DNA of 21,126 bases from Rikenellaceae bacterium (lineage in GTDB: Bacteria; Bacteroidota; Bacteroidia; Bacteroidales; UBA932): positions 1 through 21,126 of the forward strand of contig JAAZIW010000209.1 in the NCBI GenBank assembly GCA_012800665.1. The letters are read 5' to 3'. Positions 1 through 8,970 of the stretch are shown piece by piece. Positions within the stretch are counted from its first letter, which is position 1. Each line of letters starts with the position of its first letter. Under the pieces are notes generated by a model, which saw only the letters and a list, made by a program, of their open reading frames with translations, was not told the DNA's origin and searched no databases. The translations under genes were made by a program, and so were the position numbers.

Positions 1-1
1 T

Positions 2-688
2 CTGGTTCTTTTAGTGAATATAATTTTAGGCATTGTAACACAGCACGGCAAGGAAATAAGCGTGCCGGATTTTACCAATATGTCTTTTGCGGAAGCCAGC
101 GCAACGGCTCAGCATGCCGGTGTAAAGGTAGAGGTTATCGACTCGGTATATGTTAAGCGGATGCAAAGGGGCGCCGTTTTTGTGCAAAATCCCGTAGCAG
201 GCAGCATGGTTAAGAAGGGACGACGGATTCTGCTTACAATCAATGCGGTGATTCCCCAGAAAATCACTATGCCCTCATTGATGGGCTATTCCATGCGTCA
301 AGCCAAAGCAGAGTTGTCTTCACGCGGACTGACATTAGGCAGGCTCATCTATGTAAGCGACATGGCAACCAACAATGTGCTCAAGCAATTATACCAAAAT
401 CAAGAAATCAAACCCGGGGCATCCATTGAGAGCGGCTCGGCGATAGACCTTGTAGTGGGCCTCAATTCAGAGGATAACCGCACCTATGCTCCCGATGTGG
501 TGGGCATGAAATTTCTTCGCGCAGTTGATGCCGTACACGACCACTCCCTGAATGTCACCCGTCTGTTTTTCGACAGCAATGTGAAAGACTATACCGACTC
601 CCTTAATGCGGTGGTTTACAGGCAGAGTCCCGCTTCTTCGGACATCCCCCTCACCATGGGTACAGGCGTAAGCCTTTATCTAAAATAG
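2..688 (+). CDS. PASTA-domain protein, 5' end outside the window
   Basis: The reading frame is open to the left edge, so the true start lies upstream; the GTG at 14 sits inside a hydrophobic stretch (LVLLVNIILGIV) that looks like the end of a membrane-anchor helix. The rest is extracytoplasmic and holds three PASTA repeats, at about residues 18-78, 82-148 and 156-224 counted from the GTG. Each starts with a P-D/S-hydrophobic-x-G/N-M/Y pattern (VPDFTNMSF, MPSLMGYSM, APDVVGMKF). PASTA domains bind peptidoglycan or its precursors, but there is no kinase or transpeptidase domain in the visible part, so this resembles the small anchored PASTA proteins common in Bacteroidetes. Its stop lies two bases before the rluD start, which implies co-transcription. 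The exact role is unknown. Confidence 0.9.
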   Translation: MVLLVNIILGIVTQHGKEISVPDFTNMSFAEASATAQHAGVKVEVIDSVYVKRMQRGAVFVQNPVAGSMVKKGRRILLTINAVIPQKITMPSLMGYSMRQAKAELSSRGLTLGRLIYVSDMATNNVLKQLYQNQEIKPGASIESGSAIDLVVGLNSEDNRTYAPDVVGMKFLRAVDAVHDHSLNVTRLFFDSNVKDYTDSLNAVVYRQSPASSDIPLTMGTGVSLYLK

Positions 689-690
689 AC

Positions 691-1731
691 ATGGCGGAAG
701 AGTGGATAGACACCATAGAAGAAGAGGAACCGCAATTTGAGCATTTCCGTCTTAACATAGATGCCGGTCAAGAGCCTATGAGGGTGGATAAATATATGTC
801 CACCCATCTGGAAAAGACTTCCCGCAACCGCATACAATCAGCCATAAAAAACGGCTATGTAATGGTTGGAGAAAAAACAGTAAAGGCCAATTATATAGTT
901 CGCCCGGGAGATGTCATCCGCTTTGTGATGCCGTATGAGAGAAGGGGCGTGGAGATTGTCCCCCAGGATATTCCCCTTGACATTATTTATGAGGACAGCG
1001 ACCTTTTGATTGTAAACAAGGCCGCAGGAATGGTTGTTCATCCGGGACATGGCAATTATGACGGTACGCTTGTAAATGCCCTTGCACATCATTTGGGAGT
1101 AGTTCCTTCGGAGGAGAATGATGAGCGGGGAGGATTTTTGGTGCATCGTATTGACAAAGATACCAGCGGACTGCTGCTGATATCCAAAAATGATGAAGCC
1201 CAGCTTTCTCTTGCCAAACAATTTTTCGAACGTTCCGTGGACAGGTGCTATCAGGCCATAGTTTGGGGAGATGTAAAAGAAGATACCGGCACTATTGATG
1301 CCCCCCTTGAGAGAGACCCCTCGGAGCGCACCCGCTACCGCATTGCAAAGGAGGAAGAAGACGGTAAAAGGGCGGTTACACATTGGACGGTACTGGAGCG
1401 TTTCGGATTCGTTACACTTGTAGAATGTATTTTGGAAACAGGAAGAACCCACCAGATACGTGTACACATGGCCTCTATGGGGCATCCTATTTTCAATGAT
1501 GAAAAATACGGGGGCTCTGAAATCCGCAAAGGAACCATATATGCCAAATACCGCCAATTCATACATAACTGCTTTAAAATCTGCCCGCGCCAGGCTCTCC
1601 ACGCCAAAACTCTCGGCTTTACGCATCCTCGCAGCGGCAAGCGTATGCAATTCGACTCTACCCTCCCGGAAGATATGACAGCGTTGCTCGAAAAATGGCG
1701 CAAATACAGTGAAAATATGCCTTATGAATAA
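691..1731 (+). CDS. rluD: RluD-family 23S rRNA pseudouridine synthase
   Basis: This is a cytoplasmic enzyme that isomerises uridines of large-subunit rRNA to pseudouridine. The 346-residue length fits the family. An S4 RNA-binding domain spans about residues 28-80 (RVDKYMSTHL onward), followed by the RluA-type catalytic domain. The signature HRIDKDTSG is at residues 152-160, with catalytic aspartate D155, and GRTHQIRVHM is present further on as expected. The first 27 residues are acidic (EEEEPQFEHF). The ATG follows the PASTA gene stop by two bases, and its own stop overlaps the likely lnt start by eight bases, so the three genes look like one operon. RluD is the best match by S4 domain and motif spelling; RluC-type specificity cannot be excluded from sequence alone. 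Confidence 0.93.
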   Translation: MAEEWIDTIEEEEPQFEHFRLNIDAGQEPMRVDKYMSTHLEKTSRNRIQSAIKNGYVMVGEKTVKANYIVRPGDVIRFVMPYERRGVEIVPQDIPLDIIYEDSDLLIVNKAAGMVVHPGHGNYDGTLVNALAHHLGVVPSEENDERGGFLVHRIDKDTSGLLLISKNDEAQLSLAKQFFERSVDRCYQAIVWGDVKEDTGTIDAPLERDPSERTRYRIAKEEEDGKRAVTHWTVLERFGFVTLVECILETGRTHQIRVHMASMGHPIFNDEKYGGSEIRKGTIYAKYRQFIHNCFKICPRQALHAKTLGFTHPRSGKRMQFDSTLPEDMTALLEKWRKYSENMPYE

Positions 1732-3403
1732 TACATCGAAACAAAAAACTTACGGAATCCTATGGCTAATGGTAGTTCTGAGCTCTATTCTGCTCAGTAT
1801 TCCCTGGTTAGTGCCACACTGCGGATGGCTTGCCCTGATTGCGCTTGTACCCCTGCTCAGCGCCGAAAGGGTGGCGGAGCAAAATAATGTGAAGCGTTTT
1901 TGGCTCTGGCATTATTCCTGCTTTGTGATTTGGAATGCCCTTACCACCTTTTGGGTTGGAAACGCCACCGTGGGCGGAAGCATCTTTGCAGTACTTGCCA
2001 ACTCACTTCAAATGTCAGTGATATTCGGGCTATTCCGGCTTTCAAAAAAGAAATTCAGAGGCATACTCCCCTATCTGTTTTTAATGTTTGCATGGATAGC
2101 CTGGGAGAGATGGTATATGGTTTCCGCCGAAATTTCCTGGCCTTGGTTAGTGTTTGGAAATGCCTTTGCCAAAAGCATAAAAACAATACAGTGGTACGAA
2201 TTTACGGGCACGCTCGGCGGCTCGCTATGGGTTTGGGCTGCCAATTTTTCGCTTTTCGGCCTTATGGTAAGCATACTCGAGGGCAGCTGGTTCCGCTGGA
2301 ACAGATTTGCAAAATGGAGTTCTGTCATCGGCACTGTAATAGTAGTGGTATTTCCCTTTGCGGCATCGGCACATCTATGGCATCATTTCGAAGAGGAATC
2401 TGAAGGCAAGGTGAATGTGCTTATCGCCCAACCGAATTTCGACCCTTATCAGAAGTTCGAATCCATGTCGCAGCAGCAGCAAAACAATATCCTGCTCGCC
2501 CAGTTCGACTCCGCCCTCACCGCAATGCCCGCACCTGCAGAAGCAGAGGCGGTGACAGAAAAAGCGGCGGCATTAAATCTATGGGAGGGCCTGCTGATTG
2601 CTCCGGAAACTTTCACCGGCGACATCTTCCTGAACGATGTGCAAAGCTCTGCTACTTGGAGGAGCTTTCAGGAATTTCTTCAAAAATATCCAAATGCGGA
2701 TTTTCTTTTCGGCGCCTCAACCTATGAATTTTTCCACCAGCGCTCCGCCCCATCTATTCTTGCCCGCGAATACGGCTTGGGATGGGTGGAGAATCACAAT
2801 TCCGCCTTTGTTACCGACCATACCGGCCGTTACGACCTCTTTCATAAAAGCAAACTCGTGGTAGGTACGGAACTCACTCCCTATCCGAAAATCTTCGTCC
2901 CCATCGACAATAAACTCGGGGGACTGATGGGCCGCGTAATAGGCCAAAAAGAAATTGCCACTATGAATTATGTGGCCTCTGACTCTACCGTTATACCCTT
3001 TGGATGCGCAATCTGCTACGAATCGGTTTACCCTGAATATTGTACGGGATATGTGCTCAAAGGCGCTAAGTTTATGACAATAATCACCAACGATGCCTGG
3101 TGGGGCAATACCCCCGGGTATAAGCAGCATGCAAACTATGCCTCGCTCCGCGCAATCGAATTGCGCCGAGATATAGCCCGCTGCGGCAATACCGGAATAA
3201 GCGGCATAATAAATCAACGGGGAGAATATCTCAGCACCAGCAATTGGTGGCAGCGCGAAACCCTGTCGGGACAAGTGAATACAGCAAGCAGAAAGACCTT
3301 CTTTGTGCGCCACGGCGACCTTGTCGGACGCATCAGCACATTTGCATTCCTGCTGCTGTTTTCCTATTTGATTGTTTCGCTGCTCATTCGCCGGCGCAAT
3401 TAA
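1724..3403 (+). CDS. lnt: Apolipoprotein N-acyltransferase
   Basis: This inner-membrane enzyme adds the third acyl chain to the N-terminal cysteine of lipoproteins. The N-terminal ~220 residues form several hydrophobic helices (for example WLALIALVPLL, FLMFAWIAW). A carbon-nitrogen hydrolase domain follows from about residue 230. The catalytic triad is visible: E295 in APETFTG, K375 in FHKSKLVVG and C431 in AICYESVYPEY; ITNDAWWG, typical of Lnt, comes later. A last hydrophobic helix is at the C-terminus (FAFLLLFSYLIVSLLI). I place the start at the ATG at 1724 (559 residues), which overlaps the rluD end by eight bases; an upstream in-frame GTG at 1709 would add five residues and is less likely. 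The gene is the last of the plus-strand run and converges on the beta-barrel gene. Confidence 0.92.
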   Translation: MNNTSKQKTYGILWLMVVLSSILLSIPWLVPHCGWLALIALVPLLSAERVAEQNNVKRFWLWHYSCFVIWNALTTFWVGNATVGGSIFAVLANSLQMSVIFGLFRLSKKKFRGILPYLFLMFAWIAWERWYMVSAEISWPWLVFGNAFAKSIKTIQWYEFTGTLGGSLWVWAANFSLFGLMVSILEGSWFRWNRFAKWSSVIGTVIVVVFPFAASAHLWHHFEEESEGKVNVLIAQPNFDPYQKFESMSQQQQNNILLAQFDSALTAMPAPAEAEAVTEKAAALNLWEGLLIAPETFTGDIFLNDVQSSATWRSFQEFLQKYPNADFLFGASTYEFFHQRSAPSILAREYGLGWVENHNSAFVTDHTGRYDLFHKSKLVVGTELTPYPKIFVPIDNKLGGLMGRVIGQKEIATMNYVASDSTVIPFGCAICYESVYPEYCTGYVLKGAKFMTIITNDAWWGNTPGYKQHANYASLRAIELRRDIARCGNTGISGIINQRGEYLSTSNWWQRETLSGQVNTASRKTFFVRHGDLVGRISTFAFLLLFSYLIVSLLIRRRN

Positions 3404-3465
3404 CGCAGCGGCAAGTTCTGAGTTTAACGCAAGCCAACGCCGGCAATACGCCTGAATATCTATCT

Positions 3466-6336
3466 CTAACGTCTCCTGAAAGGCGGCATGCCGGGACCAC
3501 CGCGCATCTGACTGCTGTCGAAGGTTCCAAAGCGATAAGTAAGAGACAGAATTATATAACGGCCAAGAGTATTGGTTAGACTTTCGCTGTGGTAGTTGCT
3601 CGCATCGGTCACGCTAAGCTGCTTTGCCTGTCCTAAAATATCGTAACACTTCAGAGCAAGCGTAAACTTTTTCTTGAAGAGCAACTTCTGAATTTCAGCA
3701 TTAAGCACATACTCATCGCTTTGAGGAGTTGTGTAGCCGAGGTACCAATTATAATTACCCTCACCTTTTATGGTAATGCCCGGCTCATCCCAAGTCCAGT
3801 TTGCAGTAAGCCTTACTTGATTGTTCCAAGTAGTGGCATCGGCATCTGTGAGCGTATAGGTGGAACTGTTCATGCGGGTGCGTCCGCTTGCGGAAAGCTC
3901 CAAATTATCTGTTCTATAGACTATGCGCAGGCGTTCCGTGAAACCAATGGTTTGAATGGTGTTCTCATCAAAATCAAGCGCATCATTCGACCACTTATTA
4001 AGGAATTCATCCATAAAAGCGTAATAACCATCGCTAACATAAGTGCTCATATCCACATTTTTCCCTATATACGAAGACGACTTGCTCCAATTGGCCCTAA
4101 GCATATTGGAAACAGAGAAATTGGATTTTCCCAAAGGCAAATTAGTGAAGGAATTAAATCCGGCAGTAGCGGCATCAGAACCATTTATCGGAATGGAATA
4201 AGCCGCCCCCTTGTCGTACCAGGTTGCGCTTACTATCGGGTCTTGCGTGTAAGAGCCGTAGAAACGAACACTCACAGAAGAAAATCTCTTGCGGTTGTTA
4301 TAGCGGAAATTCCCAAAAATATTATGTGAAAAATATGGTTTGAGCGTAGGATTACCAAAGGACACGTTAAGAGGGTCTGTATTATCGGGTACAGGCATCA
4401 ACTGCGAAGTGCTTGGTTGATTGGAACTGCCCCTATAAAACAAGCGGGCATTAGCGTTTTCGTTGAATTCCCACCATATCATGGCTCTCGGGGCAAACTT
4501 CCAGCGGAAATCGGAATATTCTTTGGGAACATAGCTGTCTTCGTCGGAATTGTAGCGGGTGGTGCGGTTGTAGGTATTTACCGGTATAGCAGAAAAACCT
4601 ATCTGAGTCTGAGACTTATTCATCTGATACATAAGGTTGACGCCTATGTTCTGCTGAGTAGTCTTGTTTACTATGTCGTTGGAATATACAGGGTCAAGAG
4701 CTCCGTCGTTGAGATTGTCGTAGGTCTTTTTATAAGAATTAGATGAGGCCCAGCTGTAACGGTAGTTGCCTTCTAAAAAGAGATTTTTGAATATGGGCTC
4801 GGTGTAAGTAAGCCTGCCCCATATAGAATACCTGTCGCTATCCTGCTTTATATTCTGGTCTATCGGAGAATTCACTCCGCCCACATAGGTATTTGAAATA
4901 TTTACTGATGAGAGTTCATTGTTGCTTAAGGAGTACCTTCCCATCATGGTAAGAGTACGTCCCGCTTTGCCGAGGCGCTGGCGCAAAAGGGCGAAGCCGC
5001 TGGCGGTAAAGTTCTTGTTTGCACCGCTCCCCTCGGTATCGCCGTTATTTGTGAGATCAGGGGCGGAGCCGTCTAAATTGTCTGTATAAGTGGTGTACTT
5101 GCTTTCGTCGGTATAGCTGCCGTATCCGAATTCTATTCTCGGTTCAAAGAGTATAGATGTGTTTTTGTTGAAGACATGGTCCAACCTGATGCCGAAGCGA
5201 TGCCCGTCAGAAACGGTATTGTTGCTGCCATTGGTATTGTAAATAAGATTGGAACCGTCGAGATAGGTGGTTTTTTCGTTTTCAGAGAGGACATCACTGT
5301 CGGTGCGGCTGAAAAGATAATTGCCTGCAAGGTCCATGCGGTCGTGGAAGAGAGTCCATGCTCCATTGGCGCCCGCCATATAAGATGTGTTGATACCATT
5401 CTGACGGCCTCCTCTACCCCTGTAACCACCGCCGCCGCGCATACTTCCCATCATACTGCCCGAAAGGTCGTTAAAGCCGCGGTTATTTGTATTGTTGGCA
5501 TTGAAGAGGACGCTGAGTTGGCGTTTATCTGTAAAATCACCCAAGAAGCCTGCTCCCTCAATACGCCAGTCATTCACTAAAGCGGCGGAAGACGGCATAT
5601 CATGGCCGACACCTCCCATCACATTGCCGAAAGACCCTTTGAGCATCCCCTTCCTTACCGAAAGGTCTATTACGGTTTCTTCCTCTCCATCATCTATACC
5701 GGTGAATTCCGCCTGCTCGCTCTTCTTATTCACCACCTTAACCTTTTCCACCAACTTTGCGGGAATATTCTTGCTGGCAAGCTGAGGATCATCGAGGAAA
5801 AAGGTTTTGCCGTCTATGGTTATCTTGCTGATTGTTTGACCATTGGAAGTAATGCTTCCGTCATCGGCAATTTCTATACCCGGCAATTTTTGCAGAAGAT
5901 CTTGCAAAACATCATTTTCGGTGGTCTTGAAAGAAGAAGCATTATACTCGATGGTATCTTTCTTTATTATAATAGGATTGCCAACATCGGTAACCTTAGC
6001 GGCCTCCAATTGCTGAGCATCAGGCTTCATCTTCAAAACTCCTAAGGAAAGGTCGGCATCCACACTTATCTTTCGGGTAAATACCTTATAGCCAAGCAAT
6101 TCCGCCTTAAGCTCATAATTCCCCCTTCGGACACCTTCAAACTTAACGACTCCTTTGTCGCTTGAAAGTACATACTTATACACTTTGTTTGCGCCATCCC
6201 TTGTAAGGGAAACTGTGGCAAAAGCAACTGCATCGCCGTTTTGGGAATCCCGCAGGTTTGCGGTTACAATGTTTTGTGCGCCCAGGGAAATGGAAAGGAA
6301 CAGACCGAGGGACAAGATAAAGATTTTAGAATTCAT
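3466..6336 (-). CDS. Outer-membrane beta-barrel protein (TonB-receptor-like)
   Basis: The 956-residue protein begins with a signal peptide (MNSKIFILSLGLFLSISLGA, residues 1-20). A carboxypeptidase-regulatory-like beta-sandwich follows at about 22-104, then a plug-like segment at about 115-230 (DVLQDLLQKLPGIEI, ITIDGKTFFLDDP). A long barrel made of alternating aromatic strands ends in YRFGTF and a short basic tail. This layout matches the Bacteroidetes outer-membrane beta-barrel family (Pfam OMP_b-brl_3). I see no obvious TonB box or SusD-like partner, so the substrate is unknown. A Gly/Arg/Met-rich loop lies at residues 293-314. The start chosen is ATG 6336 because it opens the signal peptide; ATG 6354 would add six residues before it. 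The gene follows ruvC by 33 bases in the same direction. Confidence 0.88.
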   Translation of the reverse strand: MNSKIFILSLGLFLSISLGAQNIVTANLRDSQNGDAVAFATVSLTRDGANKVYKYVLSSDKGVVKFEGVRRGNYELKAELLGYKVFTRKISVDADLSLGVLKMKPDAQQLEAAKVTDVGNPIIIKKDTIEYNASSFKTTENDVLQDLLQKLPGIEIADDGSITSNGQTISKITIDGKTFFLDDPQLASKNIPAKLVEKVKVVNKKSEQAEFTGIDDGEEETVIDLSVRKGMLKGSFGNVMGGVGHDMPSSAALVNDWRIEGAGFLGDFTDKRQLSVLFNANNTNNRGFNDLSGSMMGSMRGGGGYRGRGGRQNGINTSYMAGANGAWTLFHDRMDLAGNYLFSRTDSDVLSENEKTTYLDGSNLIYNTNGSNNTVSDGHRFGIRLDHVFNKNTSILFEPRIEFGYGSYTDESKYTTYTDNLDGSAPDLTNNGDTEGSGANKNFTASGFALLRQRLGKAGRTLTMMGRYSLSNNELSSVNISNTYVGGVNSPIDQNIKQDSDRYSIWGRLTYTEPIFKNLFLEGNYRYSWASSNSYKKTYDNLNDGALDPVYSNDIVNKTTQQNIGVNLMYQMNKSQTQIGFSAIPVNTYNRTTRYNSDEDSYVPKEYSDFRWKFAPRAMIWWEFNENANARLFYRGSSNQPSTSQLMPVPDNTDPLNVSFGNPTLKPYFSHNIFGNFRYNNRKRFSSVSVRFYGSYTQDPIVSATWYDKGAAYSIPINGSDAATAGFNSFTNLPLGKSNFSVSNMLRANWSKSSSYIGKNVDMSTYVSDGYYAFMDEFLNKWSNDALDFDENTIQTIGFTERLRIVYRTDNLELSASGRTRMNSSTYTLTDADATTWNNQVRLTANWTWDEPGITIKGEGNYNWYLGYTTPQSDEYVLNAEIQKLLFKKKFTLALKCYDILGQAKQLSVTDASNYHSESLTNTLGRYIILSLTYRFGTFDSSQMRGGPGMPPFRRR

Positions 6337-6369
6337 ACGGGTACTTAGATGCACGCAAAACGCTAAGGT

Positions 6370-6924
6370 TTATTTTACCCTGTCGGGATTTTCGGCAATA
6401 AATTTTTCCCAGGAAGAAGAAGAGCCTTTGCCTTTGAGCGGATTTGTAAGTGAATAATAATGGCACATGGCAATTGCAAGCGCATCGGTGGCATCCAAAT
6501 GCTTGTTTTTAATCTTTATGCCGAGGGTTTTTCCCACCATAAGAGCCACCTGTTCCTTTGATGCTGCACCATTGCCGCAAATCGCCATTTTAGCTTCTCG
6601 AGGGGCATATTCGTATACTGAAAGGCCTTTTGAGGAAGCAGCTATCATGGCGGCGCCCTGAGCCCTTCCGAGCTTCAGCAGCACCTGCACGTTTTTTCCA
6701 TAGAAAGGCGATTCTATTGCAAGGTCTTGGGGATGATGGAGCTCGCACAAGGCTTCCACCTTTCTATAGATGCACATGAGTTTGTCGTAAGGAGAAGATA
6801 TGCGGCTGAGGTTCAAAACGCCCATATCTATGAATGAGGGCTTTGATGAGTCATCTATATGAATGATGCCGTAGCCGAGAATGTTGGTTCCGGGATCTAT
6901 TCCTAATATGGTCTTTGGACCCAT
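6370..6924 (-). CDS. ruvC: Holliday junction resolvase RuvC
   Basis: RuvC is the dimeric nuclease that cuts Holliday junctions with RuvAB during recombination repair. The 184-residue length is slightly above the usual ~173. The four acidic active-site residues are visible: D10 in ILGIDPGT, E71 in LAIESPFYGKN, and D144 and D147 in LDATDALAIAMCHYY. The ATG overlaps the serS stop by one base (TAATG), a sign of translational coupling. The C-terminal tail after about residue 160 is Ser/Lys-rich and looks variable. It is the fourth gene of the rplU-rpmA-serS-ruvC run. Confidence 0.95.
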   Translation of the reverse strand: MGPKTILGIDPGTNILGYGIIHIDDSSKPSFIDMGVLNLSRISSPYDKLMCIYRKVEALCELHHPQDLAIESPFYGKNVQVLLKLGRAQGAAMIAASSKGLSVYEYAPREAKMAICGNGAASKEQVALMVGKTLGIKIKNKHLDATDALAIAMCHYYSLTNPLKGKGSSSSWEKFIAENPDRVK

Positions 6925-8195
6925 TATTTGATTATATCGAAGCCGGTGTACGGACGCAGCGCCTCAGGAATAACTATGCCTTCGGGAGTCTGGTTATCTT
7001 CGAGCAGAGCCGCAACCACGCGCGGGAGGGCAAGAGATGAGCCGTTGAGGGTGTGAACCAATTGCGGCTTGCCGTTTTCGTCGCGATAACGGGTGCGAAG
7101 ACGGTTACTCTGGAATGTCTCGAAATTGGATACGCTGGATATTTCCAACCAACGGCCTTGCGCTGCACTCCAAAGTTCGAAATCATAGGTAATTGCTGAT
7201 GCAAAAGACATATCGCCTCCGCAAAGCCTTAGAATACGATATTTCAGACCAAGAGCCTTTACAAGTCCTTCCACATGGGCAAGCATCTCATCCAAGGCCT
7301 TATAGCTGTTTTCCGGCTTTTCCACCCGCACAATTTCCACCTTATCGAACTGATGCAGACGGTTGAGCCCGCGCACATCCTTGCCATAACTGCCGGCTTC
7401 CCTGCGGAAGCAAGGCGTATAAGCGGTTATCTTTTGAGGAAGCTGGTCGTTTTCAAGGATAAGATCGCGGTAGATATTGGTAAGTGGAACCTCTGCCGTA
7501 GGAACAAGGTAGAGGTCGTCCAAGCCGATATAATACATTTGCCCCTCTTTGTCGGGAAGCTGGCCCGTACCGAAGCCGGATGCAGCATTCACCACTATTG
7601 GCGGCTCGGCCTCGCAATAGCCTGCTGCGGTATTGTAATCGAGGAAGAAGTTGATAAGAGCCCTCTGAAGCTTGGCGCCTTTGCCCTTATATAGAGGAAA
7701 ACCGGAGCCGGTAATCTTCACTCCCAACTCAAAGTCGATAAGATCGTATTTTTGGGCAAGCTCCCAATGAGGAAGCGCATCTTCGGGAAGTGTAATTTCG
7801 GGACCGCCCTCTTTTACAACTATATTGTCTTCGGAACTTTTCCCTTCGGGAACATCTTCACAAGGCAGATTCGGCAAAAGCACTAATTTGTCCTGCAATT
7901 CCTTTGAAGCGGCATCGCCTTTAGCCAAAAGTTCGCTGCTCTTGGCTTTAAGCTCCAAAGCGGCAGCCTTTGCCTCTTCGGCCTCGGCACGGAGACCCTT
8001 CTTCATAAGCGCCCCAATTTGGTCGGCACGCTTTTTCTGCTCGGCGAGCAGACTGTCGCTTTGCTGCTGAAGGCTGCGGCGCAGGGCGTCAAGTTCCAAC
8101 ACCTCATCCACAATGGAACGAGCGTCGAAATTCTTGACCTTTAAACGCAAAACGACCCATTCTGGGTCGTCACGCAATTGTTTTAATGTAAGCAT
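6924..8195 (-). CDS. serS: Seryl-tRNA synthetase
   Basis: This class II synthetase charges tRNA-Ser with serine; one candidate substrate, tRNA-Ser(UGA), is encoded in the same window. At 423 residues it is full length. Residues about 28-108 form the charged long helical hairpin that grips the tRNA variable arm. The serine-binding motif VPTAEVPLTN is at 231-240. Class II motif 2 (CFRREAGSYG) is at about 262-271 and motif 3 (LNGSSLALPRVVAALLEDNQ) at about 382-401. It begins 20 bases after the rpmA stop and ends overlapping the ruvC start by one base, so all four genes are likely co-transcribed. Confidence 0.97.
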   Translation of the reverse strand: MLTLKQLRDDPEWVVLRLKVKNFDARSIVDEVLELDALRRSLQQQSDSLLAEQKKRADQIGALMKKGLRAEAEEAKAAALELKAKSSELLAKGDAASKELQDKLVLLPNLPCEDVPEGKSSEDNIVVKEGGPEITLPEDALPHWELAQKYDLIDFELGVKITGSGFPLYKGKGAKLQRALINFFLDYNTAAGYCEAEPPIVVNAASGFGTGQLPDKEGQMYYIGLDDLYLVPTAEVPLTNIYRDLILENDQLPQKITAYTPCFRREAGSYGKDVRGLNRLHQFDKVEIVRVEKPENSYKALDEMLAHVEGLVKALGLKYRILRLCGGDMSFASAITYDFELWSAAQGRWLEISSVSNFETFQSNRLRTRYRDENGKPQLVHTLNGSSLALPRVVAALLEDNQTPEGIVIPEALRPYTGFDIIK

Positions 8196-8215
8196 GATTT
8201 GTTGACCCTTTGAGT

Positions 8216-8476
8216 TTAGTTCTCAAAAGGCAGAACAGACACATAGGATTTGTCTTCTTGCTTGCGTTTGAAGACTACTGTTCCATCTATGAGTGCGTAT
8301 AAAGTATGGTCTTTGCCCATACCTACGTTCTTGCCGGGATTGTGAACGGTTCCCCTTTGGCGGACCAGAATATTGCCCGCCTTTACGGCCTGACCGCCGA
8401 ACTTCTTAAGACCTAAACGGTTACTGTGACTGTCACGACCGTTCTTAGAACTTGATTGACCTTTCTTGTGTGCCAT
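8216..8476 (-). CDS. rpmA: 50S ribosomal protein L27
   Basis: This 86-residue protein begins MAHKKGQSSSKNGRDS and contains GLKKFGGQAVKAGNILVRQRGT, standard for bacterial L27. The basic N-terminal tail reaches toward the peptidyl-transferase centre. There is no Firmicutes-type cleavable N-terminal extension. The gene lies five bases after rplU, the conserved rplU-rpmA pairing. Confidence 0.98.
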   Translation of the reverse strand: MAHKKGQSSSKNGRDSHSNRLGLKKFGGQAVKAGNILVRQRGTVHNPGKNVGMGKDHTLYALIDGTVVFKRKQEDKSYVSVLPFEN

Positions 8477-8481
8477 AATGC

Positions 8482-8793
8482 TTAAGCGATTGTGTCGATT
8501 TTAATCTTGGAAAGTTTCTGGCGATGGCCATTGAGCTTTTGGAAGCCTTTGCGTCTGAGCTTCTTGAACACAATAACCTTGTCTGCCCTTACAGAATCAT
8601 CAAGAACGGTGGCTGTTACCACAGCGCCCTTGACGTAGGGAGTACCGACTTTGACTTTGCCCTCATTCTCGAGAAGGAGCACCTTGTCAAACTCTACACT
8701 GCTGTCTTTGGCCTGAGGAAGGCGGTTCACGAAAAGTTCATTTCCGGCTTCCACCTTGAACTGCTGGCCTGCAATTTCTACGATTGCGTACAT
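8482..8793 (-). CDS. rplU: 50S ribosomal protein L21
   Basis: This 103-residue protein starts MYAIVEIAGQQFKVEAGN and ends with the basic segment KKLRRKGFQKLNGHRQ, the L21 signature. It is a structural protein of the large subunit that binds 23S rRNA. It is the first gene of the minus-strand rplU-rpmA-serS-ruvC run and has its own promoter about 90 bases upstream. The leader contains a short A/T hairpin immediately before the start codon. Confidence 0.98.
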   Translation of the reverse strand: MYAIVEIAGQQFKVEAGNELFVNRLPQAKDSSVEFDKVLLLENEGKVKVGTPYVKGAVVTATVLDDSVRADKVIVFKKLRRKGFQKLNGHRQKLSKIKIDTIA

Positions 8794-8798
8794 GTTAA

Positions 8799-8815
8799 AA
8801 AACTTAAAAAGTTTT
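8799..8815 (-). promoter_or_regulatory. Small hairpin directly before rplU start
   Basis: On the minus strand AAAACTT, three T, AAGTTTT forms a perfect 7-bp stem ending five bases before the rplU ATG. In Bacteroidetes, where Shine-Dalgarno pairing is weak, structure next to the start codon can set translation efficiency. A second small stem, CCGC/GCGG, lies further up the same leader. Whether L21 binds here is not known. Confidence 0.35.
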
Positions 8816-8883
8816 GACCGGAGGCGTCCGCTTTATCCGCGGCTCTTTTCTGGCCCCACAGCCTTCAATAAAAATTTGGGATG

Positions 8884-8914
8884 CAAAAATACAAAATTTA
8901 ATTTTATCTGCAAA
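8884..8914 (-). promoter_or_regulatory. Bacteroidetes-type promoter for rplU operon
   Basis: Read on the minus strand there is TTTG (8911-8914), a 19-base spacer, then TATTTTTG (8884-8891), a full match to the -33/-7 pattern TTTG...TAnnTTTG. Transcription would start around 8877 and give a leader of about 80 bases before rplU. Confidence 0.75.
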
Positions 8915-8927
8915 ATATTTCATTAAA

Positions 8928-8959
8928 TTTGCATTTATACAACAAAAGTGTTACCTTGC
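8928..8959 (+). promoter_or_regulatory. Weak promoter candidate for ATPase-sirtuin pair
   Basis: TTTG at 8928-8931 is followed after 20 bases by TACCTTGC at 8952-8959, an imperfect version of TAnnTTTG. It would be divergent to, and overlap the upstream region of, the rplU promoter. Transcripts from it would carry the three tandem hairpins. Confidence 0.35.
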
Positions 8960-8970
8960 TTATCCCCTCT

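Noticed and set aside
838..1650. Long antisense open frame opposite rluD
   Set aside because: It lies wholly inside a clear rluD gene on the other strand, has no recognisable motif and an unnatural composition; a shadow frame.
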